This document shows, piece by piece, positions 1 to 6,935 of a stretch of DNA of 64,000 nt. Origin of the DNA: Acidimicrobiia bacterium. Lineage in GTDB: Bacteria > Actinomycetota > Acidimicrobiia > Acidimicrobiales > Bin134. Location of the stretch: the NCBI GenBank assembly GCA_022826705.1, contig JAJDUJ010000023.1:56169-120168 (forward strand), given 5' to 3'. Made by a program: the position numbers and the translations under genes. The first letter of the stretch is position 1. Every line of letters begins with the position of its first letter. The notes beneath the pieces were generated by a model. That model made no database searches, was not told the DNA's origin, and was given only the letters and a program-made list of their open reading frames with translations.

Positions 1-476
1 TCCCAAGCCCGCAGCACGCCTTCACGTTGATAGCCGCAACGCTCGGCCACCCGTTGGGACGCGGGATTGTCGACATGGGTCACCAGATGAACCCGGGCCA
101 GGCCGTGCTCGGAGAATGCCCAATCGGTGATCAGGTTGAGGGCTTCTGAGGCGATCCCTTGTCCCCGGTACCGCCTGTCGAGCCAATAGAACGCCTCCCC
201 ACGCCGGAATTGGGGCTCTAGCAGGATGCCCATCTGACCGATGCAGCGATCCGAAGGAGGCAAAGTGATCGCGAATGCGAATAGACCCTGGTCCCTCCGT
301 GCCAGCCGTTCCTCAATCCACTCTCGAGCCTGCGAATCAGACATCGCTTCCGGCATCATTGTGAATCGGGGAATCTCCGGGTCCTGGCATGACTCGGCAA
401 TGTCGACCGCGTCCTCGACTCGAAACGGTCGCAACAACACGCGCTCCCCGGCAATCATGGTGAACGGAATAGCCAC
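1..476 (-). CDS. GNAT family N-acetyltransferase (C-terminus cut by window edge)
   Basis: Reading the minus strand from about 476 gives a continuous protein that runs off the window at base 1. The visible part has the GNAT pattern: an N-terminal stretch GERVLLRPF typical of RimJ-like acetyltransferases, then the acetyl-CoA loop RYRGQGIASEAL, then NPASQRVAERCGY. The family transfers an acetyl group from acetyl-CoA to an amine; the substrate cannot be told. The start is either GTG at 476 or the in-frame ATG at 458, which begins MIAGERV and fits the family better. The last residues of the family lie outside the window. The gene runs away from the toxin-antitoxin cluster. Confidence 0.8.
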   Translation of the reverse strand, partial: MAIPFTMIAGERVLLRPFRVEDAVDIAESCQDPEIPRFTMMPEAMSDSQAREWIEERLARRDQGLFAFAITLPPSDRCIGQMGILLEPQFRRGEAFYWLDRRYRGQGIASEALNLITDWAFSEHGLARVHLVTHVDNPASQRVAERCGYQREGVLRAW

Positions 477-540
477 AACCCCCAGTTTCCCAGAGCCCCA
501 AACCTTTGAACCCTCAATTTCAAAGTCGGCTTTGCCCAAT

Positions 541-569
541 TACAAGGCAAAATTATAAGTTGCTTTGTA
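541..569. promoter_or_regulatory. Inverted repeat (probable operator) of AbrB-type module
   Basis: Arms tacaaggcaa (541-550) and ttgctttgta (560-569) match at 9 of 10 positions around an AT-rich 9-nt spacer, ending 10 nt before the ATG at 580. The position and AT-rich centre fit an autoregulatory operator overlapping the promoter of the downstream antitoxin-toxin pair. Binding is inferred, not shown. Confidence 0.5.
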
Positions 570-579
570 GGCTGTTTGC

Positions 580-822
580 ATGTCAAACACGGGAACTTTG
601 AAGGTGTCGTCTCGGGGGCAGATGAGCCTTCCGGCGACGGCTCGCCACCACTGGGGTCTCGACGAAGGGGGCGAGGTCGGGTATCTGCATCTGGGCGGCG
701 CACTCCTGCTGATACCGGGCAACGTCGAAAAGCTGCGGGCTGAGCTGCTTGCCGCCATCACCGACGAGATCTGGGAGCAGGCCGCAGCCGGCTTCGGCGA
801 CCCCGACCTGGCCAGCGAGTGA
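580..822 (+). CDS. AbrB/MazE-type antitoxin (80 aa)
   Basis: The N-terminal 45 residues form a swapped-hairpin AbrB/SpoVT domain: TLKVSSRGQMSLPATARHHW is the classic strand-turn-helix entry, followed by GLDEGGEVGYLHLGGALLLI. Antitoxins of this class bind their own promoter and neutralise a partner through the acidic C-terminal tail, here ending EQAAAGFGDPDLASE. The stop overlaps the start of the next gene by ATGA, so the two are translationally coupled. An inverted repeat lies just upstream. The AbrB fold is clear; that this is a toxin-antitoxin pair is inferred from size, coupling and neighbourhood. Confidence 0.8.
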   Translation: MSNTGTLKVSSRGQMSLPATARHHWGLDEGGEVGYLHLGGALLLIPGNVEKLRAELLAAITDEIWEQAAAGFGDPDLASE

Positions 823-1238
823 CCCAGCTCGTCGACGACAGGGTGCTCGCCGGCCTTCTGCAAGGGGAAGCTCCGCCGGAGCCCGGCCAGCCGGTCTACA
901 CCACCGGCTGCTGGTACGTGCGGCTCTGCCAGGCAGCTCTGAGCTCGACGGTCAGAGGGACGCTCTCCGGCTCGTTCGCCGAATTGCCCCCCAAACTCGT
1001 CCCCCGGGCACTGCATTCGCTGCTCGAACTTCCCGATGAGATCGGTTTGGTGAGCCTGCGAACCCTGGCGCCGCTGATCGGCCGGTTACGCAGCCGCCAC
1101 CGCCAGCTCAACCTGCTGTCGGTTGAAGCGCTGGCTGCCGCACTGCACCTGAACTCCCAGGTGTACCTGCTCACCCCCTCCCCTCCCCTCCAGCACGCCC
1201 TCGCCGTCGAAGGCCGCCAAGCTGTCATCATGGCTTGA
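819..1238 (+). CDS. PIN-like partner of AbrB antitoxin, putative toxin (139 aa)
   Basis: The protein is coupled by a 4-nt overlap to the AbrB gene. It starts TQLVDDRVLAGLL, resembling the first strand of a PIN nuclease with an acidic residue, and ends EALAAALHLNSQVYLLTPSPPLQHAL, which resembles the C-terminal PIN half where a second acid and a D/S-P loop usually sit. The central acidic residues of canonical VapC are not obvious, so nuclease activity is uncertain. It is most likely the toxin member of the module, possibly a divergent or weakened PIN protein. The coding region is firm; the function is tentative. Confidence 0.6.
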   Translation: MTQLVDDRVLAGLLQGEAPPEPGQPVYTTGCWYVRLCQAALSSTVRGTLSGSFAELPPKLVPRALHSLLELPDEIGLVSLRTLAPLIGRLRSRHRQLNLLSVEALAAALHLNSQVYLLTPSPPLQHALAVEGRQAVIMA

Positions 1239-1270
1239 CACGCATCGGGACAGCCTTGGGGCGGTATCGG

Positions 1271-1534
1271 TTAGTTCGGGCGGTAGACGTGTCGGCGGTG
1301 CTGGACTCGGTGGATCACTACTGCCATCTCGTCCTCCAGGATCTCGTAGACGATGCGGTAGTCGCCACGGCGGGCGGATCGCAGGCTCTCAAGTTCGTCC
1401 ATCAGCGGTTTGCCGACCCTCTGGGGATTCTCAGCCATCGGGCCGAAGATGGTGGCAAGGGCTGCATCTCGAATCTTGTTGGGCAAGCGGTCGAGATGCC
1501 GCAGGCCCGAGGGCGTGATCTTGACCTCGTACAC
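1271..1534 (-). CDS. RelE/ParE-family toxin (87 aa)
   Basis: A short basic protein beginning YEVKITPSGLRHLDRLP and containing SARRGDYRIVYEILEDEMAVVIHRVQHRRHVY, the standard RelE fold with an R-x-G-x-Y-R-I-V-Y strand and a C-terminal H-R-x-x-Y. Family members cleave mRNA at the ribosome. The start is GTG at 1534. The upstream Phd antitoxin ends 9 nt before it on the same strand, giving the usual antitoxin-first order. The C-terminal Arg/Tyr residues associated with ribosome-dependent activity are present, so the toxin looks intact. Confidence 0.88.
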   Translation of the reverse strand: MYEVKITPSGLRHLDRLPNKIRDAALATIFGPMAENPQRVGKPLMDELESLRSARRGDYRIVYEILEDEMAVVIHRVQHRRHVYRPN

Positions 1535-1543
1535 GGGGCCGCT

Positions 1544-1798
1544 TCAGACGTGATCGCGCAATCGTAGAAGTTTCTCCTCAGCGGCTTCTTGAAGCGACTC
1601 GCGGAGTGAATCGACCAGTTCGGAATCGCTCAAGATATCCAGAGTCTCCTCTATGGACTCGAGTTCGTCGGGACTCATAAGGACAAAAGAGGGCCGGCCG
1701 TTGCGGGTTACCAAGATGCGGTCGCGCTGAGTTTCCACCCGGTCGGCCAACTCAGAAAGATGGGCCTTGACCTCTGAGAACGGGATCGTATCTGCCAT
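1544..1798 (-). CDS. Phd/YefM-family antitoxin (84 aa)
   Basis: The N-terminus IPFSEVKAHLSELADRVETQ and the strand RILVTRNGRPSFVLMSPDELESIEETLDIL are the Phd/YefM DNA-binding dimer signature. The acidic, helical C-terminus (SLRESLQEAAEEKLLRL) would wrap the toxin. It lies directly upstream of a RelE toxin and 10 nt downstream of a perfect inverted repeat. Members of the family repress their own operon, with the toxin acting as co-repressor. Confidence 0.88.
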   Translation of the reverse strand: MADTIPFSEVKAHLSELADRVETQRDRILVTRNGRPSFVLMSPDELESIEETLDILSDSELVDSLRESLQEAAEEKLLRLRDHV

Positions 1799-1808
1799 CG
1801 GTGCGAGT

Positions 1809-1830
1809 ATAGGTCAATATTTTGACCTAT
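1809..1830. promoter_or_regulatory. Perfect inverted repeat, operator of phd-relE pair
   Basis: ataggtcaa (1809-1817) and ttgacctat (1822-1830) are exact reverse complements around a 4-nt spacer, just upstream of the Phd start codon at 1798. The size and placement are typical of a Phd/YefM autoregulatory operator. This is inferred from sequence only. Confidence 0.65.
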
Positions 1831-1872
1831 CAAAGCCACTTGCCCGCGGAGTCGGGGCATTCACGTCGATTC

Positions 1873-2259
1873 CTACGGCCCTAGCACGTCGACGCCGTGC
1901 TGTGCGGCGGATGCCGCGAGGCGGTGGTCGAAGGTGGCGATGGCGCGGGCGTTTAGTTCTAGGGCGGTGTCGAGGACGATTGCGTCGGGGAGCCTCAGTC
2001 CGGTCTCTGCCCGCAGCATCGCCCATCGAAGCGGTGCGCCGTCGTCCACATCGGTCACCACGAACGCAGCCCGGAGTCCCTCAGATGCGCTCTCGACGAC
2101 CCCGAGGTGGGCCGGCGCCACAAGGCATTCGGCCATGGTCACCGGGTGCAAGAGCGCCTCTTCGTCGGCGACCTCGCCATTGATCGCAACCGCCCTGGAA
2201 TGATGCTCATCGCTTGGATCGCGCAAAGCCACAACCCAGCTGGCGTCGGCCACAATCAT
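1873..2259 (-). CDS. vapC: VapC-type PIN-domain toxin (128 aa)
   Basis: A full-length PIN domain: VADASWVVALRDP carries the first catalytic Asp, MAECLVAPA the conserved Glu, and LRLPDAIVLDTALELNARAIATFD the later acidic residues. VapC proteins are Mg-dependent RNases acting on tRNA or rRNA. The start codon overlaps the end of the upstream antitoxin by ATGA (2256-2259). All four PIN acidic positions appear present, so it is probably active unless bound by antitoxin. Confidence 0.85.
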   Translation of the reverse strand: MIVADASWVVALRDPSDEHHSRAVAINGEVADEEALLHPVTMAECLVAPAHLGVVESASEGLRAAFVVTDVDDGAPLRWAMLRAETGLRLPDAIVLDTALELNARAIATFDHRLAASAAQHGVDVLGP

Positions 2260-2501
2260 GCGGGCCAGTCTTGGGACCGGTCATAGAGCACCGAAGAGCC
2301 GGGCAAAGAGCCCTCCAGCACCGCCCTGGCCTGAGACCTGGATGTGGGCGACCGGCCGCTGGCCACCCAGTCCAACATGATGAGCCGTATGAGCTTCGCC
2401 CGCGGGACATCGGACCACTTCCGAGACGCCTCATCGAGGATCTCGGAAATCTCATCGGTTTCGGTCACCGAGTGGCGAGGGCGGGTTGTCGGCATCCCCA
2501 T
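2256..2501 (-). CDS. vapB: VapB-like antitoxin of the VapC toxin (81 aa)
   Basis: Starting at ATG 2501, the protein reads MGMPTTRPRHSVTETDEISE and continues with KLIRLIMLDWVASGR. It is a small mixed-charge helical protein with no strong match to a named antitoxin family; the N-terminus (TTRPRHSVTET) is reminiscent of short ribbon-helix-helix VapB proteins. A longer reading to 2747 is possible but would run into the neighbouring toxin gene. Its identity as antitoxin rests on size, the ATGA overlap with VapC and the overlapping dyads just upstream. Confidence 0.65.
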   Translation of the reverse strand: MGMPTTRPRHSVTETDEISEILDEASRKWSDVPRAKLIRLIMLDWVASGRSPTSRSQARAVLEGSLPGSSVLYDRSQDWPA

Positions 2502-2508
2502 AAGTGTA

Positions 2509-2525
2509 GCACTGAGTGCAGCACT
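2509..2525. promoter_or_regulatory. Overlapping dyads upstream of vapBC (candidate operator)
   Basis: The 17 bases contain GCACT-G-AGTGC and AGTGC-A-GCACT sharing the middle half-site, so two dyads interlock 8 nt upstream of the antitoxin ATG at 2501. Such alternating half-sites suit cooperative antitoxin binding. Confidence 0.4.
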
Positions 2526-2541
2526 ACGGATCTTCCTGCGA

Positions 2542-2958
2542 CTATAAGGAGGCGTCGATGCAATTCGCCGGGCCATCCCACGACAGCATGTGCCGGTCCA
2601 GAGTGAGCAGGGGGCACTCCTGGACCAGTGCGGTGGCCAAGATGAATCGATCGGCGGTATCCCCAGTGGCCAGGCCCATCTCCCCCAATCGGGCGGCCTG
2701 TTCTGCTTCCATCGATCCGATGGGCAGATCCCTGACCCCGGCGGCAACCATTCGCATCCGCAGAAGGGCCACGTTGAGCTCCACCACTAAGCGCCGCTTA
2801 GCCTGCAACAGGGCCAGCTCCCAATAGGTGATCGCGCTGACCGCCGCATCACCTCGCTGGGTGGCTTGGTCTACCCGCCCGATGGCTTCGTTCCCGAGCT
2901 TGCCGTCAGCCACTCCCCAGCAGAACCGGAGCACGACATTGGTGTCCAGCAGCAGCAT
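2542..2958 (-). CDS. vapC: VapC-type PIN-domain toxin (138 aa)
   Basis: From ATG 2958 the protein begins MLLLDTNVVLRFCWG, the canonical PIN start with its first Asp, and continues with SAITYWELALL (conserved Glu) and ATGDTADRFILATALVQECPLLTLDR, which holds the two late acidic positions. An in-frame start at 3012 is rejected because it would place 18 extra residues over the antitoxin. Its ATG overlaps the TGA of the upstream Phd-type antitoxin (TGATG), so the two are coupled. The D-R-F-I-L-A and L-T-L-D-R motifs put it in the FitB/VapC subgroup. Confidence 0.87.
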   Translation of the reverse strand: MLLLDTNVVLRFCWGVADGKLGNEAIGRVDQATQRGDAAVSAITYWELALLQAKRRLVVELNVALLRMRMVAAGVRDLPIGSMEAEQAARLGEMGLATGDTADRFILATALVQECPLLTLDRHMLSWDGPANCIDASL

Positions 2959-3299
2959 CAGCCGTCTTGGTCGGAAGATCCGATGACGAGATCGGGCTCT
3001 TGCCTGTTCCAACTGGAGAGAACTTCCTGGACGATCTCCTCATTGCCTAACCCCATGCTCTCTGTGTCGAAATCGAACCCCTCGGGCAGGTCGATGATGT
3101 CTCGGCAAAAGCCGAAGAGCGAACCAGTGAACTCCTCGCGAGGAGAACGAGGAGGCCGGACCTCGGCTACTGGCCGGCCATTCTTGGTTATGACGATCTC
3201 CTGCCCGTCGCACACCGCATCCAAAAGCGGCCCGCAATTGGCTCGGAACTCGCTCACTGAGACGGTGGCAGAAGACAGGTGGTCACCGGGAAGTGCCAT
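2958..3299 (-). CDS. Phd/YefM-family antitoxin with extended C-terminus (113 aa)
   Basis: SATVSVSEFRANCGPLLDAVCDGQEIVITKNGRPVAEVRPP is a textbook Phd/YefM DNA-binding half. The remaining 60 residues are longer than usual and acidic (DIIDLPEGFDFDTESMGLGNEEIVQEVL), the part expected to occupy the toxin active site. It is paired with a PIN toxin, a less common but known combination with Phd-type antitoxins. A 34-bp perfect inverted repeat lies 21 nt upstream of the start. Confidence 0.87.
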   Translation of the reverse strand: MALPGDHLSSATVSVSEFRANCGPLLDAVCDGQEIVITKNGRPVAEVRPPRSPREEFTGSLFGFCRDIIDLPEGFDFDTESMGLGNEEIVQEVLSSWNRQEPDLVIGSSDQDG

Positions 3300-3319
3300 T
3301 CTGCCAGGCTAGCGGCAGA

Positions 3320-3353
3320 AACAGATTTTGTACATCTATGTACAAAATCTGTT
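3320..3353. promoter_or_regulatory. 34-bp near-continuous palindrome, operator between phd-vapC and ilvE
   Basis: aacagattttgtacat (3320-3335) and atgtacaaaatctgtt (3338-3353) are perfect 16-bp reverse complements separated by only 2 bases. It lies between the divergent antitoxin (start 3299) and ilvE (start 3423), so it could control both. It is AT-rich against a GC-rich background. It may bind two antitoxin dimers side by side (TGTACA half-sites flanked by AAAATCTG). Confidence 0.7.
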
Positions 3354-3422
3354 GGCCCCACAAATCCCTCAGTCTCCTGAAACATTGGGCTATACCATCC
3401 TCTTGGCCGAAGGAGAGCCTGT

Positions 3423-4448
3423 ATGACCGCCAAGCCCGATCCCCTCACTGTCCCGTTCGGGACCGTTTTCTGCGACTGGATGACGACGGCTCGGGCTGAT
3501 GGCGGGGTGCTTGCCTATGGCGGCTCTGTTGAGCCGTTTGGGGATCTGAGCTTGAGCCCGGCGGCTCACGTGCTGCACTACGGGAGCTCCGTTTTCGAGG
3601 GGTTGAAGGCGCATCGCCAGGTTGACGGGTCGGTAGCCATCTTCCGGCTGGACAGCCATGTCGCTCGCATGGTTGCCAGCGCCGCCTGCCTGCGGCTGCC
3701 CGAGATCGATCCCAGAATGCTGCGGCAGATGACCATCGACACGGTTGCGGCCAACGCCGACGAGGTCCCCGACCCGCCGGGCTCGCTCTATATCCGCCCA
3801 ACGCTGGTGGGCACCGGGGCCGACATCGGCGCGGCGGCCCATCCCGCCCCCTCCGCTCTGTTGTTCGTGGTCAATTCCCCGGTGGGCGACTACTTCAAGG
3901 GAGGCATCCGGCCCCTCACACTGCAAGTTGAGTCGTCCACACCCCGTACCGTGCCCCAGTTCGGCATGGTGAAGTGCGCGGCCAACTATGCAATGGCCCT
4001 GGGTTCCACGCTGGACGCGATGGCCGCCAATGAGGCCGTCGACCAAGTGCTGTTCGCCAGCAACGGCGACATCACCGAAACCGGCGCCTCAAACTTCTTC
4101 CTGGCCGACGACGAGCGCATAGTCACCCGGCACCTCGACGATTCGTTCCTGCACGGCGTGACCCGGGACTCGGTGATCCAGCTCGCCCGCCACCATGGCT
4201 ACGACGTGGAGGAACGCGCCATCGACCCAGAGGAGCTCGTCGACTGGGCCGAGCAGGGCGAGGCCTTCCTGTCGGGCACCGCCGCCGGCGTCGCCCCCGT
4301 CGGCACCATCCTCTACTCGGGCAAGACCCTCACCATCGGCGACAGCCAACCCGGCCCCAACACCCTGCGCCTGCGCCAAGCCCTCACCGAAATCCAAACC
4401 GGCGCGGCCCCCGACCCATTTGGCTGGCGCACCCCGGTGCGCAGCTAA
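3423..4448 (+). CDS. ilvE: Branched-chain amino acid aminotransferase (341 aa)
   Basis: A class IV PLP-dependent transaminase that interconverts branched-chain amino acids and their 2-oxo acids with glutamate/2-oxoglutarate. HVLHYGSSVFEGLKAHR is the conserved N-terminal signature, FRLDSHVARM follows, and FGMVKCAANYA contains the PLP lysine at residue 184. GDITETGASNFF and EAFLSGTAAGVAPV form the cofactor phosphate and substrate loops. The length matches the family. The ATG is preceded by GAAGGAG at good spacing. Its 5' region holds the 34-bp palindrome shared with the antitoxin operon. Confidence 0.95.
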   Translation: MTAKPDPLTVPFGTVFCDWMTTARADGGVLAYGGSVEPFGDLSLSPAAHVLHYGSSVFEGLKAHRQVDGSVAIFRLDSHVARMVASAACLRLPEIDPRMLRQMTIDTVAANADEVPDPPGSLYIRPTLVGTGADIGAAAHPAPSALLFVVNSPVGDYFKGGIRPLTLQVESSTPRTVPQFGMVKCAANYAMALGSTLDAMAANEAVDQVLFASNGDITETGASNFFLADDERIVTRHLDDSFLHGVTRDSVIQLARHHGYDVEERAIDPEELVDWAEQGEAFLSGTAAGVAPVGTILYSGKTLTIGDSQPGPNTLRLRQALTEIQTGAAPDPFGWRTPVRS

Positions 4449-4749
4449 ACAGAAGATCTGGCCCTCGCGCGTGTCCTTCGGGAATCCGGGCAGCATCAGC
4501 GGTAGGCATCCCTTTGGCGCCGGATCGCTAAATCAACGATCTGCCCCTCACCCGCCGTGTAGTTGATGCGGTGTATGAACCGCTCTGGTCTTCTTGGAGA
4601 ACCTCAAGCTTGAAAGCGAGACTATGGCGATGCCTGCACGGAGATTGCTGGAACATCCTCCTACGAGGTGGTACTCGGCTCAGGAGAACCACTTGGCGGT
4701 GCGGCTGGTGCGCGAGTTGCGCGCCCATGGCGGAGACCGGTCGGCCTAG
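4449..4749. other. Stretch without a secure gene between ilvE and phosphatase
   Basis: About 300 bases with no full-length gene. The plus strand has a short open stretch ending at 4749 (listed separately). The minus strand, read from about 4590 down to 4500, gives a protein-like tail (HRINYTAGEGQIVDLAIRR) that is cut upstream by a stop in its own frame and might continue only through a frameshift. The region may hold decayed remnants of one or two small genes. Confidence 0.4.
4624..4749 (+). CDS. Possible small protein or gene remnant (41 aa)
   Basis: From ATG 4624 the frame reads MAMPARRLLEHPPTRWYSAQ and ends HLAVRLVRELRAHGGDRSA, with its TAG directly abutting the ATG of the phosphatase gene. 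The frame stays open upstream to about 4577 (TALVFLENLKLESET), so the ATG may not be the true start. Amino-acid composition is protein-like, but I recognise no family. It could be the last part of a broken gene or a short leader coupled to the phosphatase. Confidence 0.3.
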   Translation: MAMPARRLLEHPPTRWYSAQENHLAVRLVRELRAHGGDRSA

Positions 4750-5328
4750 ATGACGAACCTCATCCTCATCCGCCATGGAGTCGCCGAATCCGCAAGCGAC
4801 TCTAGCCATGGCCCCGATCCTCCCCTCTCGGCTGTGGGCGAAAAGCAGGCTGCCGCAATGGCGTCATATCTGACTGCAGAGTCGCTTGACGCGATCTGGT
4901 CCAGCCCGATGCGACGCGCCGCGAGCACTGCAAGCGCACTCGCAACAGCAACCTCGCTGCCAGTCTCCTATGACGAGCGCCTAGTCGAATTTGACGTCGA
5001 CGAGCCGAACTACATCGCGCCAAACACCGCTGGCCATACCAAGGAGGAGCTCGCCAGAATCTGGACCCTGCTGACTGCTCCACCGTTCGTTTCGCGGGTC
5101 CGGGCCGCCATCGATGACCTGGTTTCAGCGCACAGGGGCGAGACGATCGCCGCTATCTGCCACGGAGGCGTGATAGTCCAGGCGCTCGCCCACCTCCTAT
5201 CCTCACCTGGTCTGATCTCTTCACTCGAACTTCGCTCATCGTCGATCTCTCGCATTCGCGTCCGCCGCACCGGAGAAGCAATCCTGCAAACCTTCAACGA
5301 AGCGCCGTGGCTGCGCGAAGAAATGTAG
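4750..5328 (+). CDS. Histidine phosphatase family protein (192 aa)
   Basis: LILIRHGVAESA places the phospho-accepting His at residue 9 in the RHG motif; CHGG at 137-140 provides the second catalytic His and ERLVEFD the acid. This is the compact branch of the phosphoglycerate-mutase-like superfamily (cobC/phosphatase type), acting on a small phosphoester that cannot be specified here. No signal peptide. Its start codon directly follows the stop of a small upstream frame. It is followed by a convergent aldehyde dehydrogenase. Confidence 0.85.
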   Translation: MTNLILIRHGVAESASDSSHGPDPPLSAVGEKQAAAMASYLTAESLDAIWSSPMRRAASTASALATATSLPVSYDERLVEFDVDEPNYIAPNTAGHTKEELARIWTLLTAPPFVSRVRAAIDDLVSAHRGETIAAICHGGVIVQALAHLLSSPGLISSLELRSSSISRIRVRRTGEAILQTFNEAPWLREEM

Positions 5329-5365
5329 CTGTAGCCTTCGAAGCGGTGGAGGCGGCTGCGCTCAC

Positions 5366-6829
5366 CTACTCAAGCTCGGGCATGGAGATCGACGTCAACT
5401 CCATGAGTTCGTCGAACCCCTCCACCCCCCACTGACGACCGATTCCGCTCTGTTTGTGGCCGCCGAAGGGCATGCTGGGGTCATAGCCACCGGTGCCGTT
5501 GACCGAGATCGTGCCGGTGCGGATTCGGCGAGCAATCGCAGTCGCACGTGCGGGGTCACCACCCGTCACGCTGCCAGCTAGCCCGTACTTGGAGTCATTG
5601 GCGATCCGCACCGCGTCGTCATCATCCTCATACGGGATCACGCAAAGCACAGGTCCAAAGATCTCCTCTTGGGCAATCGCCATCGAGTTGTCGACATCGC
5701 AGAAGACCGTGGGTTCCACGAAGAACCCTTGTTCGAAGCCAGCAGGGCGACCGCCCCCAACCAAGAGGCGAGCACCGTCACTGATGCCGGCATCTATGTA
5801 GCCAAGCACCCGGTCACGTTGACGTGCACTAATGAGGGGACCAGCCATCACCTCCGGGTCGGTCGGGTCGCCGAAGGGAACCGCCCCCCAGGCCTCGCGG
5901 ACGATTTCCAACGCTTCGGCGTAGCGCGATCGCGGCAAAAGCAACCGCGTCGAAAGCCCACAACCTTGTCCGGCGTGAGTACACGCACTGACTGACCGGC
6001 CAACCGCTCGAGCAAGGTCCGCGTCCTCAACGATGATTGATGCAGACTTGCCACCGAGTTCCAGAAAGCAGCGTGTCATATTCGCCGCAGCGGTCTGCAT
6101 GACCCGCTTTCCCGTCTCAGTGGAGCCAGTAAACGCCACCAAATCCACGTCGGCCGAGCCGGCCAGTGTCTCGCCGACCAGGTGGTCCGACGACGTGATC
6201 GTGTTGATAACACCAGGGGGTATGTCTGTCTCACAGATGAGCTCACCGAGGCGCAACAGATTCAACGGCGTCTCCGGCGCTGCCTTGATGACCATGGTGT
6301 TGCCGGTAGCGAGAACAGCACCGACCTTCGACAGCGTGATCTCGACGGGGAAGTTCCAGGGCACGATCCCAGACACGACCCCGACGGGATGCTTCAGGAC
6401 CGCCTGACGCTGTTTACCCCCACGTCCTTCGCTGGTCCCTCGGTCTACTTCCCATTCGTAGGTGTCCATTAACTTCAGTGGAACCCCGAGGCCATGCGCG
6501 ATCGGCCAGTCCAGCTGAACCGAATATGTCCACATGAGCGGTGTGCCGATTTCCGCGACCAGTTCGTGGCGCCAAGTGCCAGCAAAGTCCGTACAGAGGT
6601 CCTGGAGCTGACCCAGGCAGTGACGCCGGAAGTCGTGGTCGCGGTGCCAATCGGTACTGTCGGCCGCGTATCGCGCCGCAGCCACTGCTCGATAAACATC
6701 GCCATGCGATGCGTCAGGCGCGGTCCCTACAAGGCTCTCGTTCGCAGGGTTGTAGCACTCGAATCGAGCGCCTGACTCCGCTTCTACGAGCTCGCCGTTG
6801 ACCAGCAACTTTCCGCCGATAGTTGACAT
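5366..6829 (-). CDS. Aldehyde dehydrogenase, NAD(P)-dependent (487 aa)
   Basis: Standard ALDH superfamily length and motifs, numbered from ATG 6829: PWNFP at 157-161, cofactor loop FTGSTETGKR near 233, general base Glu257 in LELGGKS, nucleophile Cys290 in HAGQGCG, and EEIFGPVL later. An upstream in-frame ATG at 6865 is less likely because MSTIGGKLLVNGE is the usual N-terminus. It oxidises an aldehyde to an acid, or to an acyl-CoA in some branches. It is the last gene of the sulfatase-DUF35-thiolase set and would suit oxidation of an aldehyde released by the thiolase-like enzyme. Confidence 0.92.
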   Translation of the reverse strand: MSTIGGKLLVNGELVEAESGARFECYNPANESLVGTAPDASHGDVYRAVAAARYAADSTDWHRDHDFRRHCLGQLQDLCTDFAGTWRHELVAEIGTPLMWTYSVQLDWPIAHGLGVPLKLMDTYEWEVDRGTSEGRGGKQRQAVLKHPVGVVSGIVPWNFPVEITLSKVGAVLATGNTMVIKAAPETPLNLLRLGELICETDIPPGVINTITSSDHLVGETLAGSADVDLVAFTGSTETGKRVMQTAAANMTRCFLELGGKSASIIVEDADLARAVGRSVSACTHAGQGCGLSTRLLLPRSRYAEALEIVREAWGAVPFGDPTDPEVMAGPLISARQRDRVLGYIDAGISDGARLLVGGGRPAGFEQGFFVEPTVFCDVDNSMAIAQEEIFGPVLCVIPYEDDDDAVRIANDSKYGLAGSVTGGDPARATAIARRIRTGTISVNGTGGYDPSMPFGGHKQSGIGRQWGVEGFDELMELTSISMPELE

Positions 6830-6935
6830 GGCGAGAAAATAGCAGACAGTTTTGGGGTAGGCCACGCTTCGCTCATGGAGGGCGGCACACTTCCACGATT
6901 AGCGCATCAAATGCCGCCAGCTCATTTCTGACGTC

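Noticed and set aside
2542..3012. Longer start for the VapC toxin at 3012
   Set aside because: Would overlap the antitoxin by 54 nt; ATG 2958 gives the canonical PIN start and TGATG coupling.
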